The notes: generated by a model not told the origin, from the letters alone. Shown: positions 24,947-35,962, numbered from the stretch's first letter. The stretch is 64,000 bases of DNA from Gaiellasilicea sp963791905 (GCA_963791905.1 CAWBTX010000006.1:682001-746000), one strand, 5' to 3'. Made by a program: numbers and translations.

Positions 24947-27476
24947 TTACCGATCTTGGAGGACGCCGAGCTCCGACGCCGCAGCCGCCGCCTCGCCGCG
25001 CGTGCGCACGCCGAGCTTGCGCAGGATCGCCGAGACGTGGTGGTCGACCGTCCGCCGCGACAGCACGAGCTCGGCCGCGACATCCGCGTTGCGCTTGCCG
25101 GAGGCCACCAGCCGGAGCACGTCGAGCTCCCGTGCGGTCAGCTCGGCAGGGTTCGCACGCGTGGTCTGGCGCGGCCCGCGCGGCACCGTGACGCCGCGCG
25201 CCTGGAGATCCCGCCGTACCGCCTTCGCCGCAGGGACGGCCCCGAGACGATCGAACTCGCCAAGCGCCTCCAGAAGGGAAGCCTCGTCGGTCGACTCCGC
25301 GAGCGCCCGCGCCGCCTCGTACGGACAGCCGTGCGCGCGCCACGCAGCTGCCGCCGCCTCGGCGTCGCCCTCGAGCTGCAGGCGGATCGGCTCGGCGATC
25401 CAGTCGGGAGCGCCGCCCAGCGCGCCTGCCTTCCACTGCCAGTACGCAAGCTCGCCCGCGAACCACAGGTGCCGTTTCTCGAGTGCGAGCGGGTACACCG
25501 CACGAGCCTCTTCGAGCGCGAGGTCCGCGTCGCCCGCGAGCCACGCCGTTTCGGCGCGTGCAGCGTGGATGTGTCCGAGTCGCTGCAGGTGGCCGCCGGG
25601 TCGAGCGTGCTCGAGCGCCTCGTCGAGCACTGCCTGTGCGCCGGGGTCGCTCCGGCGGGCGCGCAGCCGGCCGAGCGCGATCAGTGCGGTCATGCGGCTG
25701 ATCGGGTCGAGGTTCTGCGTGAGCAGATAGCGCGTCCGGTGGGCCGCGTCGTCCCACCGCCCGGTGTAGACCTCCACGAGCGACAGCCAGGCCGCCGAGT
25801 ACGACGCCGTCAGCTCGTGCGCGTCGGCGAAGGCGATGTCCTCGCGGAGGTACTGCTCCGCGCGCGCGAGCTCGTACATCTCGCCCAGCCCCGAGCCCAG
25901 CATGGAGAGCGCGAGCTTGATCCGCAGCTCGAGCCCGCTTTCGCGCGCGATCTCGAGGCTGCGAAGGAGTACGGCGATGCCGCGGTCGATCCTGCCGGCC
26001 ATCAGATGGGACGCGCCCGCCATGTTCAGGCCATACGCGACGATGTCACGGTCTCCGAGCGCCTCCGCGGCTGCGACGGCCTTCTCGCCCCAGACGACGC
26101 CCTCCTCGTTGTCGCGCGAGAGCATGCGGGCGTACGCCTGGTCGGCGTACGCGCCCGCAAGCGCGGCTCCGGGCGGGAGGGACTCGAGAAGCTCGATCGC
26201 GCGCCTGCTCGCATCCTCGGCCTCGGCGTTCCGGCCGCCCCGGACGTACGGGATCGTGAGCCGCGACAGCATGCTTCCCTCGGCCAGGCGGTCACCGAGT
26301 CCCCGGTAGAGCTCGATTGCCTGCAGCCGTGCGGCGATGGACTCCTCGAAGAGGCCCGTAACCTCCGCCTCGTGCCCGTACCGAGAGAGGAGGTCCGCGC
26401 GTGCGGCGGCCGGCAGCCCATCGGCGTGTCGAAGCGCCCGGGCGTATTGGGCGGCGGCTTCCCGGTGCGCACTGGCCTCTGTTGCGCGGCGAGCCGCCTC
26501 CGGCGCGAACTCCAGCACCGCCGCCGAGTCGCCCGCCTCCTCGGCGTGGTGCGCGAGTCGGGAGAAGTCGCCGGTCGGCACGAGCGCGCGGACGATCTCG
26601 GCGTGCAGCGCCCTGCGTCGATTGGGCGAAACGGCGCTCTCGACGGCGAGCCGGCCGAGCTCGTGCCTGAAGGCGACGCCGTCGCCCGCCTCGTGCAGCA
26701 CACCCGACTCGAGGCACGAGCCGAGCGCGTCGAGCTCGGCCGGCGCGATCGCCTCCAGCAAGAAGAGCTCGATTCGGCCGGGAGCGACGGACACGGCGTC
26801 GAGCAGCCGCCGAGAAGGCACGGGAAGGAGCGCCGTCCGGGCGAGCACTGCGTCCCGGACCGACGGCGGCAAGGCCTGCGAGCCGGCCGCCAGCACCTCG
26901 GTGACGTAGAACGCGTTGCCGTGCGTCAGGCGGTGGATCGCGTCCGCATCGGCGCCGTAGGGATCCGCGAGCTCGCGGACGGCGTCGAGCGTGAGCCGCG
27001 GCACCGCGACTCGCGTGACGGCGCGCGCAGACGCGAGCTCGCCGAGGACGACGCGGAGGGGATGCCCGCTGCCAACCTCGTCGTCGCGGTAGGTCGCGAG
27101 GACGAGAGACCTAGTGGAGTCGATGCGCCGACCGAGCACGCGGAGCGCGTCGAGCGTCGCCTGGTCGGCCCAATGCAGGTCCTCGAGCACGAGGAGCGGG
27201 GTGCGCTCGAGCTCTCGCAGCACGGCTCTGGCGACGAGGCGCGGGTCCGTGTCGAGGTCGATGCCGAGGTCGAGGAAGGGCCCGAACGGCGTCGGCGTCG
27301 TCAGGTTCTCGCAGGAGCCGTGCAGGGCGCTGCGAGCCCGCACCGGCCGCGAACGCCCGGACGAGCGCCGTCTTGCCGACGCCGGCCTCACCGCCGACGA
27401 AGACGAGCCGCCCGCCCTCGGCCTGCAGGGCGGCGAGCCGCGTGAGAAGGTCCTCCCGCTCCAGGAGCGCTGCCAT
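24947..27476 (-). pseudogene. Large ATP-binding LuxR-family regulator, frameshifted near the N terminus
   Basis: A LAL-type regulator. It has an N-terminal P-loop ATPase (GGEAGVGKTALV near residue 33, Walker B LLVLEDLHWADQATLDAL), a TPR-rich middle, and a C-terminal LuxR helix-turn-helix (LTARELDVLRLVASGKRNADVAAEL). The ATG at 27476 gives the right N terminus, but the frame changes near 27338 by one extra base just before ALHGSCENLTTPTPFGPF. Corrected length is 842 residues. In the raw sequence a longer upstream frame supplies an alternative but nonsensical N terminus. It may control the neighbouring catabolic genes. Confidence 0.85.
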
Positions 27477-27495
27477 ACCGTGATTGTCGGGCTTC

Positions 27496-27655
27496 TAGGA
27501 GGGCGGCGAAATATCGGCTGAGCCGCGGGCCGCGCTGCTCGCCCCGATGCGGCGTCCTCAGTCGCGCCCGTATTTACCAATACGGGCGCTCCCTGCGTCC
27601 TTGCCTCGGAACGAGCATCGCACCCCTGCGACGAGCGACATTCCGCCAAACCCTC

Positions 27656-27658
<3 letters not shown>
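27496..27658. mobile_element. MITE-like element, copy 1
   Basis: A 163-bp element almost identical to the copy at 47825-47990. Two substitutions and three single-base gaps separate them, all near the ends. Imperfect terminal inverted repeats start TAGGAGGG and end CCCTCCTA. If the outer TA is a target duplication the element proper begins GGAGGG. Its right-hand TAG is the stop codon of the mmsA gene. It encodes nothing plausible and contains a strong hairpin. No transposase is in the window. Confidence 0.75.
27564..27589. terminator. Hairpin inside MITE copy 1
   Basis: Perfect 11-bp stem GCGCCCGTATT / AATACGGGCGC with a TACC loop. It lies downstream of the mmsA stop (minus strand), so it may act as that gene's terminator. 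The AT pairs at the loop end are unusual for this GC-rich DNA. Confidence 0.55.
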
Positions 27659-29185
<1,527 letters not shown>

Positions 29186-29232
29186 GCGGAGCTCCTCCTG
29201 CGTAGATGAAAGGAGCGTAGCGCCGACAAGTC

Positions 29233-29649
29233 CTACTGGACGCCGAGTGCGGCGGCCGCCCCGTCGAAGTCCGTCTGAGCCACCCAGAGGATCATCCCGT
29301 ACTGCCCTGATGCGGCCGCGACGGCTGCCGCCGCCGTCGCGTTGATACCCGCGTCCGCGAGCTTCGACGTGACGTCTGCGACCGCTCCGACTCGGTCGTC
29401 GCCCTGGATCAGGAACGCCCGCTTGGCATCGCTCAGCGTGACGCCTGCACTCTCGGCTGCGGCTCGCAACGACGCCGGGTCCTCGGGCACGAGGTCGAGC
29501 TGGGACCGGCCGCCGCCGAGAGGAAAGCCCAGGAACGCAAGCATGCTTACGCCGCTGTCCCTGAGCGCCGAGAGGATTCCCTGCGCCTCGCCTGGCGCGT
29601 CCGAGACCGTCACGTAGTAGTAGTCGACCTGTCGCACTGTGTCGGCCAT
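29233..29649 (-). CDS. ACT-like regulatory domain protein
   Basis: A 138-residue protein from an ATG preceded by AAGGAGG; 48 more open codons upstream lack support. It has two tandem beta-alpha-beta units of ACT character: YYYVTVSDAPGEAQGILSALRDSGV, then RAFLIQGDDRVGAVADVTSKLADAGINATAA. ACT domains bind small ligands, often amino acids, so it may sense a catabolic product. It lies 47 bases upstream of mmsA on the same strand and diverges from the aminotransferase gene. Confidence 0.7.
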   Translation of the reverse strand: MADTVRQVDYYYVTVSDAPGEAQGILSALRDSGVSMLAFLGFPLGGGRSQLDLVPEDPASLRAAAESAGVTLSDAKRAFLIQGDDRVGAVADVTSKLADAGINATAAAAVAAASGQYGMILWVAQTDFDGAAAALGVQ

Positions 29650-29721
29650 CGCTGCCTCCTTCGTTTCGAGCTTGCCGGCCTCCATGAGTAGGCTTCCCAG
29701 GGACGACGAGGAGGTAACGGC

Positions 29722-31074
29722 ATGGCCACGATCGAGACGAACCCGCAGCTCGGCGAGCAGATTCAGGCCGATGCGAAGGAGTACGTGCTCCATTCGTGGT
29801 CGGTGCAGGACGCGATCAACCCGCTGCCCGTCGCAGGCGCGGAAGGCCGCTATTTCTGGGACTACGACGGGAAGCGCTACCTCGACTTCGCGTCACAGCT
29901 CGTCAACGTCTCGATCGGGCATCAGCACCCGAAGCTGATCGCCGCGATCAAGGAGCAGGCGGAGAAGCTGTGCACGATCGGCCCGCCGATGGCGACGGAG
30001 CCGCGCTCGCAGCTCGGCCGGCTGCTCGCCGAGGTGACGCCGGGGGACCTGAAGATGTCGTTCTTCACGAACGGCGGCGCCGAGGCGAACGAGAACGCGA
30101 TCAAGGTGGCGCGCTGGTACACCGGTCGGCCCAAGGTGATCGCGCGCTACCGCTCCTACCACGGCGCGACCGCAGGCGCGATCACGCTCACGGGTGACCC
30201 GCGGCGCTGGTACGCCGAGCCTGGGATTCCGGGCGTCGTGCGGATGCTCGACCCGTACACGTACCGCTGCCCGGCCGGCCATCCCGACCCGTGCCCCGTC
30301 TGCACGGGCGGGCCCCACCTGGAGGAGATCCTGCAGTACGAGGGTCCGCACACCGTCGCCGCCGTCATCCTCGAGACCGTCGTCGGCACGAACGGCGTCA
30401 TCGTCCCGCCCGACGGCTATCTCCAGTCGATTCGCGAGACCTGCGACCGGCACGGGATCCTGCTCATCTGCGACGAGGTGATGGCCGGCTTCGGCCGCAC
30501 CGGCAGGTGGTTTGCCTGCGAGAACTGGGACGTCGTTCCCGACATCCTGACGATGGCGAAGGGGATCAACTCGGGCTACGTCCCGCTCGGGGCGATGACG
30601 GTGTCCGAGCCGATCTCGGAGTGGGTGCGCGACAAGTTCCTCGCCGGCGGGCTGACCTACAGCGGGCACCCGCTGGCGTGCGCGACGGCGGTGGCCTCGA
30701 TCGAGGCCTTCCGGGAGGAAGGGATCGTCGAGAACGCTGCGGAGCAGGGCGAGTTCCTGGGACCGGCGCTGGCCGGGCTCGCGGAGCGTCACCCGTCGAT
30801 CGGTGAGGTGCGTGGTCTCGGCCTCTTCTGGGGGCTCGAGCTCGTCAAGGACCGCGAGACGCGGGAGGCGCTCGTCCCCTTCAACGCGACCGGAGAGGCG
30901 ATGGCCCCGGTGGCGCGTGTGATGAAGGCCGCGCTCGACGCCGGGCTCTACCTGATGACGCACTGGAACGTCGTGCTGATTGTGCCGCCGCTGACGATCA
31001 CGCGCGAGGAGCTCGAGGAGGGTCTTGCGACCCTCGACGAGGCCCTCGCGATCGCCGACGAGTACGCCGCCTAG
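29722..31074 (+). CDS. Class III PLP aminotransferase (beta-alanine/omega-amino acid type)
   Basis: Transfers an amino group from an omega-amino acid to pyruvate or 2-oxoglutarate. The 450 residues show FFTNGGAEANENAIKVAR, RYRSYHGATAGA, LLICDEVMAGFGRTGRWF and PLP lysine in TMAKGINSGYVPLGA. An unusual cysteine-bearing insertion (YRCPAGHPDPCPVCTGGPH) lies in the middle. In this setting beta-alanine or beta-aminoisobutyrate is the probable donor, giving (methyl)malonate semialdehyde for MmsA. Taurine or aspartate-family alternatives cannot be ruled out. A GAGGAGG site precedes the ATG. Confidence 0.88.
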   Translation: MATIETNPQLGEQIQADAKEYVLHSWSVQDAINPLPVAGAEGRYFWDYDGKRYLDFASQLVNVSIGHQHPKLIAAIKEQAEKLCTIGPPMATEPRSQLGRLLAEVTPGDLKMSFFTNGGAEANENAIKVARWYTGRPKVIARYRSYHGATAGAITLTGDPRRWYAEPGIPGVVRMLDPYTYRCPAGHPDPCPVCTGGPHLEEILQYEGPHTVAAVILETVVGTNGVIVPPDGYLQSIRETCDRHGILLICDEVMAGFGRTGRWFACENWDVVPDILTMAKGINSGYVPLGAMTVSEPISEWVRDKFLAGGLTYSGHPLACATAVASIEAFREEGIVENAAEQGEFLGPALAGLAERHPSIGEVRGLGLFWGLELVKDRETREALVPFNATGEAMAPVARVMKAALDAGLYLMTHWNVVLIVPPLTITREELEEGLATLDEALAIADEYAA

Positions 31075-31078
31075 GCCG

Positions 31079-31546
31079 CTAGCCGGTGCAGGACCCGGTG
31101 TCGACGCCGGGCAGGCGGCCGAGCAGGTCGGTCAGCTGCAGGACCTCATCGTCCTCCAGCGCGTCGCGGAAGTAGGAGCGGAGAAGGCCCGCGTGGTTGA
31201 CGCCGACGCACTCGAGCGTCTCCTGGCCGGTGACGGTCAGCGCCGCCCAGGTGACACGCGCGTCGTCGGCGCAGTGCCGATTCTCGACGAAGCCGGCCTC
31301 CTGGAGGCCGTCCAGAAGCCGGGTCACGCCGGACGGGCTCAGCATCAACGCGTCCGCGAGGTCGACCCGCCGCATGCGGTTGTCGTCGGCGCGCCAGAGG
31401 TGCATCAGGGCCTCGAAGTCGTTGAACGTGAGCCCTCGCGGCGAGAGCACCTCCGATTCGAGCTGCCGGCGCAGGAGCGTGTGCGCCCGCATCAGCCGCG
31501 CGAACGCGTCGAGCTCGACAGCCGGCCGAATTAGTTGCGTGGGCAA
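31079..31546 (-). CDS. MarR-family transcriptional regulator
   Basis: A winged-helix regulator with LTFNDFEALMHLWRADDNRMRRVDLADALMLSPSGVTRLLDGL, the recognition helix in SPSGVTRLLD, and wing RHCADDARVTWAALT. I start at the TTG at 31546 because the preceding helix (PTQLIRPAVELDAFARLMRAHTLL) is family-like; an ATG at 31492 is the other choice. It diverges from the yceI gene across 81 bases holding a TTGA-N4-TCAA palindrome, so autoregulation and control of yceI are likely. Confidence 0.85.
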   Translation of the reverse strand: MPTQLIRPAVELDAFARLMRAHTLLRRQLESEVLSPRGLTFNDFEALMHLWRADDNRMRRVDLADALMLSPSGVTRLLDGLQEAGFVENRHCADDARVTWAALTVTGQETLECVGVNHAGLLRSYFRDALEDDEVLQLTDLLGRLPGVDTGSCTG

Positions 31547-31549
31547 TAC

Positions 31550-31561
31550 TTGACGACTCAA
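31550..31561. promoter_or_regulatory. Candidate MarR operator
   Basis: TTGACGACTCAA, a TTGA-N4-TCAA inverted repeat 4 bases from the MarR start codon and inside the divergent MarR/yceI promoter region, where AT content rises sharply. Confidence 0.4.
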
Positions 31562-31627
31562 TGTTTTTCCTCTACTTTGTTGCGGACACAAAGAATACAC
31601 GTTCCACGAAAGAGGGGAGAAAACGCC

Positions 31628-32158
31628 ATGAGCACCACCACCTCCACCCAGGTACCCACAGGGACCTGGCAGCTCGACCCGGTGCACTCGAGCATCGGCT
31701 TCGCCGTCAAGCACAGCGGCGTGATGACGTTCCGGGGCACGTTCGACGAGTACGACGCGAAGCTCGTCGACGGCAGGCTCGAGGGGACGGCGAAGGTCGC
31801 GAGCGTCCGTGTCGACGACCCGAACCTGGCCGGTCACCTGCAGACGCCCGACTTCTTCGACGCCGAGCAGTATCCCGAGCTCCGGTTCGTCTCGCGGACG
31901 ATCCAGCGCGAGGGCGACCGGGTGACGATCGACGGCGACCTGACCCTGCGCGGTGTCACGCAGCCCGTCGAGATCACCGGCACCGTGGCCGGTCCCATCA
32001 CCGACGGCCAGGGTAACCAGCGGCTCGGCTTCGATCTCGAGGCGACCGTGAACCGACGCGACTTCGGCATCAACTGGAGCATGGATCTGCCCGGCGGCGG
32101 GCCGGTGCTGGCCGACGAGGTCACGATCACTGTCAACCTCGAGCTGGTGCAGGCCTAG
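31628..32158 (+). CDS. yceI: YceI-family lipid/isoprenoid-binding protein
   Basis: A 176-residue YceI barrel: GTWQLDPVHSSIGFAVKHSGVMTFRG, then FFDAEQYPELRF, GDLTLRGVTQPVEI and FGINWSM. The family binds isoprenoid-quinone-like lipids, often in stress responses. There is no signal peptide, so it is probably cytoplasmic here. A GAGGGGAG site precedes the ATG; 31 more codons upstream belong to the regulatory region. It is followed after 4 bases by an FMN reductase gene. Confidence 0.9.
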   Translation: MSTTTSTQVPTGTWQLDPVHSSIGFAVKHSGVMTFRGTFDEYDAKLVDGRLEGTAKVASVRVDDPNLAGHLQTPDFFDAEQYPELRFVSRTIQREGDRVTIDGDLTLRGVTQPVEITGTVAGPITDGQGNQRLGFDLEATVNRRDFGINWSMDLPGGGPVLADEVTITVNLELVQA

Positions 32159-32162
32159 CCCG

Positions 32163-32714
32163 ATGAAGATCCTCGCGATCAGCGGCAGCCTCCGGGACAG
32201 CTCCCACAACACGGGGCTGCTCCGGGTGGCTGCCGCGGACGCGCCGGACGGCGTCGAGATCGAGCTCTACGAGCGGCTGAAGGACATCCCGCCCTACGAC
32301 GCCGACGACGACATTCCGGGCGGGCAGCCGTTCGCGGTCGAGCACTTCAAGTCGGCCCTGCGTGAGGCGGATGCCGTCCTGATCGCGACGCCCGAGTACA
32401 ACTCGTCCATCCCGGGCGTCCTCAAGAACGCGCTCGACTGGGCCTCGCGGCCTCTCATCGAGTCGCCGGTCCGGAACAAGCCGGCCGCCGTGATCTCGTC
32501 GAGCACGGGGATGTTCGGCGGCGTCTGGGCCGCGGCGGAGACGCGCAAGGTCCTCGGCGCGCTCGGCGCCCGTACGCTCGAGGACACGATCGCCGTGCCG
32601 AAGGCCGACGAGCGCATGCTCGAAGGCATCGACCAAACCCTCCGCGACGAGCTCGCAACGGTCGTCGCCGCGCTCGTCTCGGCCGTCGAGGCGCGCGCGG
32701 CGGCTGCCGCCTGA
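32163..32714 (+). CDS. NADPH-dependent FMN/quinone reductase
   Basis: A flavodoxin-fold reductase of 183 residues. It has ILAISGSLRDSSHNTGLLR (FMN phosphate loop), ADAVLIATPEYNSSIPGVLKNALDWASR and KPAAVISSSTGMFGG. It reduces FMN, quinones or azo compounds with NAD(P)H. Four bases after yceI; the MarR-YceI-reductase set reads as a quinone or electrophile stress module. Convergent with the next gene, with 3 bases between. Confidence 0.9.
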   Translation: MKILAISGSLRDSSHNTGLLRVAAADAPDGVEIELYERLKDIPPYDADDDIPGGQPFAVEHFKSALREADAVLIATPEYNSSIPGVLKNALDWASRPLIESPVRNKPAAVISSSTGMFGGVWAAAETRKVLGALGARTLEDTIAVPKADERMLEGIDQTLRDELATVVAALVSAVEARAAAAA

Positions 32715-32717
32715 CAG

Positions 32718-33479
32718 CTACGCGGCCAGGAACGTCCCGACGAGCTCGGCCGTCTCGTCGAGCGCGTCCCACAGCACCGTGTGCCCTCCGGGCACCCGAG
32801 CGACCTCGAGCAGGTCGCCGACGGCCGCTTGGTGGGCATCCATCAGCTCGTCGTACGAGACGTACGACTCCTCCCCGAGCACGACGAGCGTCGGCACCTG
32901 CGGGAATGTGGCCGGCTCCCGCGCCATCTCGCCGTAGGCGGCGATGACGGCGCTCTGCGAGTACCGGTACCGCCACAGGCCGTCCTCGCTCTCGACCAGG
33001 TGGGTTCGGAGCTCCTCCTCCAGGAGGTCGCGCGGTGCGCGGACGAGGCGGCTCTCGTCGTAGCGCCGCGTGATCGCCTCGTCGAAGCTCGAGTAGGCGC
33101 GCTCGGGACGAGCGTTCTCGGCGGCGAAGAGCGCGGCGTGCGGCCGGACCCACGTCGCCGGGTCGAGCAGCACGAGCCGCTCGACGCGGTCGCTCCGGCC
33201 CGCCGCGGCCTCGTGCGCGATCTTGCCGCCCCACGAGTGCCCGAGCCAGTGGAGCGGCTTCTCCGGGAGCGAGTCCTTCAGGTCGATCAGCTGTTGCTCG
33301 AGATCCCACGGCGGCTCCCACGTCGAGTCGCCGTGCCCGCGGAGGTCCGGCGCAAGGACGCTCCGGCCGAGACGCTCGGCGAGGCGCGCGAAGTGCCGGC
33401 CGTGGCTCGTGACGCCGTGGAGGCAGACGAGCGGCGGCGCCGCGGGCGTGCCGCCGAGCTCGTGGACGGCGAGCTGCAC
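32718..33479 (-). CDS. Alpha/beta hydrolase
   Basis: A 253-residue alpha/beta-fold hydrolase. PPLVCLHGVTSHGRHF is the oxyanion region, LAPDLRGHGDS follows, the nucleophile elbow is HWLGHSWGGKIAHE (Ser in GHSWG), and the His is in VPGGHTVLWD. The start is the GTG at 33479, eight bases after the peroxiredoxin stop; the open frame continues upstream only as antisense shadow. Substrate unknown. It is third in a rarA-peroxiredoxin-hydrolase operon. Confidence 0.85.
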   Translation of the reverse strand: MQLAVHELGGTPAAPPLVCLHGVTSHGRHFARLAERLGRSVLAPDLRGHGDSTWEPPWDLEQQLIDLKDSLPEKPLHWLGHSWGGKIAHEAAAGRSDRVERLVLLDPATWVRPHAALFAAENARPERAYSSFDEAITRRYDESRLVRAPRDLLEEELRTHLVESEDGLWRYRYSQSAVIAAYGEMAREPATFPQVPTLVVLGEESYVSYDELMDAHQAAVGDLLEVARVPGGHTVLWDALDETAELVGTFLAA

Positions 33480-33487
33480 CCGCTGCT

Positions 33488-33949
33488 CTACCGGGCGGGA
33501 ACGGCCAGCGGCCCCGAGACGAGCTCCTCGCGGCGCGTGCCCGCGTCGTTCACGAGCTTCCAGACGACGGTCCCACTCTTGTCGATCAGGAACGTGCCGC
33601 GAATCGGCGTCCCTCGCGACCCGTCGAAGATGCCGTAGGCGCGGGCCGCCTCGCCGTGCGGCCAGAAGTCCGATGGGAGCGTGTACGAGAGGCCGAGCAT
33701 CTCCTTCCAGGCCTGACGGGCCGGCGGCGGGTCGCACGAGACGAGAACGACGTCGGTCTCCGCGTTCTCGAACGCGGGCAGGTTCGCCTCCAGGTCGCGG
33801 GCCTCGTCCTCGCAGACCGGCGTGAAGCCGTAGGGATGGAAGACGAGGAGGACGTTCCGCCGCCCGCGGTAGTCGCTCAGCCGGACGCGCCGGTCCCCGC
33901 CCAGGTCCAAATCGAAGTCAGGCGCTGCCGTCCCCACCTCGATCGTCAC
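33488..33949 (-). CDS. Peroxiredoxin (AhpC/TSA, AhpE-Bcp type)
   Basis: Reduces hydroperoxides through a peroxidatic cysteine. The GTG at 33949 gives 153 residues: APDFDLDLGGDRRVRLSDYRGRRNVLLVFHPYGFTPVCEDE, with Cys46 in the FTPVC motif. A second Cys in VLVSCD is not in a standard resolving position. The gene starts 32 bases inside the end of rarA, so the two are co-transcribed. This suggests a link between oxidative stress and replication-fork repair, though the pairing may be incidental. Confidence 0.87.
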   Translation of the reverse strand: MTIEVGTAAPDFDLDLGGDRRVRLSDYRGRRNVLLVFHPYGFTPVCEDEARDLEANLPAFENAETDVVLVSCDPPPARQAWKEMLGLSYTLPSDFWPHGEAARAYGIFDGSRGTPIRGTFLIDKSGTVVWKLVNDAGTRREELVSGPLAVPAR

Positions 33950-35210
33950 CTGTCGCCTCCTGTTCTTCCCCGTGGCCGCTCGGGCGATAGTAGCGCCGTC
34001 CCCGTAGCTGCTCCGGCAGGAAGTCGAGCTCGAAGCCGCGCGGGTCGTCGTGCGGCGAGATGTAGCCCTCCCCATGGCCGAGCTTCTTCGCCGCCCGGTA
34101 GCTCGCGTCGAGGAGCGACGCCGGCGGACGCATGTTCCCCGTCTCCTGCACGTCCTTGCGCGCGTTCCAGATCGCCAGGGCGCTTGCGTTCGACTTCGGC
34201 GCGCGGGCGAGGTAGATGGCGGCCTGCGCCAGGTTCAGCTGGGCCTCCGGCAGGCCGACGTGCTCGAGCGCCTGTGCGGCGGCGACGGCGACCTCGAGTG
34301 CACGCGGGTCCGCGTTGCCGATGTCCTCGGAGGCGAGGATGATCATCCGCCGGGCGATGAAGCGCGGGTCCTCGCCCCCCTCCAGCATGGCGGCGAGGTA
34401 GTAGACCGAGGCATCGGGGTCCGAGCCGCGCATCGACTTGATGAATGCCGAGACGAAGTCGTAGTGCTGGTCGGCGCCCTTGTCGTACCGAAGCGGCCGC
34501 TTGCGGGCCGCGTCCTCGATGTGCCGCTCCTCGAGCGGCACGCCCTCGGCCCGCGCCGTCTCCCAGGCCAGCTCGACCGTGTTCAGCGCGGTCCGCGCGT
34601 CTCCGCCCGCTCGACGGACGATCGCTTCCGCCACCTCGGGCGGGATCTCGGCGTCGATCGCCGCCGCACCGCGGCGCACGACCTCGAGCAGCTCGTCCTG
34701 GCCGAGCGACGCGAGCTCGATCACCTGGCAGCGCGACAGGAGCGCCGAATTGACCTCGAAGTACGGGTTCTCCGTCGTGGCGCCGATCAGCGTCAGCAGG
34801 CCGCTCTCGACCGCGGGGAGCAGCGCGTCCTGCTGGGCCTTGTTGAAGCGATGGATCTCGTCGAGGAAGAGGATCGTGCGCTGCCCGTTGCCGCCGAGGC
34901 GGTCGTTCGCGTCGCGGATGACGCGGCGCACGTCCTCCACCCGCGCGGACACGGCCGAGAGCTCCTCGAAGAAGGCGCCCGTCGTCTCCGCGACGATCCG
35001 CGCCAGCGTCGTCTTGCCGGTGCCCGGCGGGCCGTAGAGGATCAGGGAGCGGACGCGGTCGTCCTCGATCGAGCGGCGCAGCGCCGAGCCGGGCCCGAGC
35101 ACGTGCTGCTGGCCGACCAGCGCGTCGAGCGTCCGCGGCCGGATCCGTTGCGCAAGCGGTGCGTTGTCGGCGTAGCGTTCCCGCGCAGCGTCTGCGAAGA
35201 GGTCGCTCAT
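33918..35210 (-). CDS. rarA: Replication-associated recombination protein A (MgsA/RarA)
   Basis: A clamp-loader-like AAA+ ATPase that acts at stalled forks. The 430 residues include IRPRTLDALVGQQHVLGPG, Walker A GPPGTGKTT (60-68), Walker B LFLDEIHRFNKAQQDALLP (114 onward), sensor 1 LIGATTENPYFEVN and C-terminal MRGSDPDASVYYLAAMLEGGEDP. The N-terminal DLFADA is a beta-clamp-like peptide. The ATG at 35210 is back-to-back with the kynA promoter, 20 bases apart. Confidence 0.95.
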   Translation of the reverse strand: MSDLFADAARERYADNAPLAQRIRPRTLDALVGQQHVLGPGSALRRSIEDDRVRSLILYGPPGTGKTTLARIVAETTGAFFEELSAVSARVEDVRRVIRDANDRLGGNGQRTILFLDEIHRFNKAQQDALLPAVESGLLTLIGATTENPYFEVNSALLSRCQVIELASLGQDELLEVVRRGAAAIDAEIPPEVAEAIVRRAGGDARTALNTVELAWETARAEGVPLEERHIEDAARKRPLRYDKGADQHYDFVSAFIKSMRGSDPDASVYYLAAMLEGGEDPRFIARRMIILASEDIGNADPRALEVAVAAAQALEHVGLPEAQLNLAQAAIYLARAPKSNASALAIWNARKDVQETGNMRPPASLLDASYRAAKKLGHGEGYISPHDDPRGFELDFLPEQLRGRRYYRPSGHGEEQEATGDDRGGDGSA

Positions 35211-35218
35211 CGCAGAAG

Positions 35219-35224
35219 TATGCT
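35219..35224 (+). promoter_or_regulatory. Leaderless-type -10 of kynA, overlapping the rarA promoter
   Basis: TATGCT lies 6 bases before the kynA GTG at 35231. On the other strand the same bases contribute AGCATACT just upstream of the rarA ATG, so the two divergent promoters appear to overlap. Confidence 0.45.
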
Positions 35225-35230
35225 CCGCTC

Positions 35231-35962
35231 GTGGTGACGCACGATGCTGCAAACACAGAAGAGGTGGACTTCTCGCAGCCCGTTCTCGAGGGCGCGGGTG
35301 CAAGCGATTACGAGCGCTACCTGCGGACGGACGAGCTGCTGGCGCTGCAGAAGACCGCGGACCAGTGGGTGCACCGGGACGAGCTGCTCTTCCAGACGGT
35401 GCACCAGTCGTCGGAGCTCTGGCTCAAGCTCGCCTGGAACGACGTCGAGAAGGCCGTCGAGCACCTCGGAGAGGGGGAGATCGAGCCCGCGCTCCGGCTC
35501 CTGCAGCGCTCGTGTCTGTGCATCGGCTACGCGACGACGCAGCTCGACATGCTCGAGCAGATGTCGCCCTGGGAATACCAGGAGATCCGCAAGGTGCTCG
35601 GACACGGCAGCGGCTTCGACTCGCCCGGCTGGCGGGAGGTGCGGCGGGTGACGCCGATGCTCGGCCAGGCGTTCCACAGACTGCGCGAGCAGGCGGGCCT
35701 CTCCCTCGTCGATCTCTACGTCCACGGCCGGGAGCACGAGCTCCTCTACCAGCTCGCCGAGGCTCTGACCGAGTGGGACGAGCGGATCACGATGTGGCGC
35801 GTCCGTCACTACAAGGTCGTGGCGCGCGTGATCGGCGACTCGGTCGTCGGGACGCAGGGGACGCCGGTCGAGGTGCTCGGTCGGCTGATCCATCACACGT
35901 TCTTCCCCGAGCTCTGGCGCGCCCGCAACGAGCTGACCGCGCTGTCACAGCAGCAGGCCTGA
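35231..35962 (+). CDS. kynA: Tryptophan 2,3-dioxygenase
   Basis: A haem enzyme that opens the tryptophan indole ring to N-formylkynurenine. The GTG at 35231 gives 243 residues. DYERYLRTDELLALQ, ELLFQTVHQSSELWLKL (the substrate-contacting His) and RLIHHTFFPELWRARNEL (the axial haem His) are diagnostic. No kynurenine formamidase or kynureninase is in the window. It heads a tightly spaced run of six genes; the next gene starts within its stop codon. Confidence 0.93.
   Translation: MVTHDAANTEEVDFSQPVLEGAGASDYERYLRTDELLALQKTADQWVHRDELLFQTVHQSSELWLKLAWNDVEKAVEHLGEGEIEPALRLLQRSCLCIGYATTQLDMLEQMSPWEYQEIRKVLGHGSGFDSPGWREVRRVTPMLGQAFHRLREQAGLSLVDLYVHGREHELLYQLAEALTEWDERITMWRVRHYKVVARVIGDSVVGTQGTPVEVLGRLIHHTFFPELWRARNELTALSQQQA

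Noticed and set aside
24956..27445. 829-codon plus-strand frame opposite the LuxR-type gene
   Set aside because: Shadow frame; the minus strand has clear ATPase and LuxR motifs.
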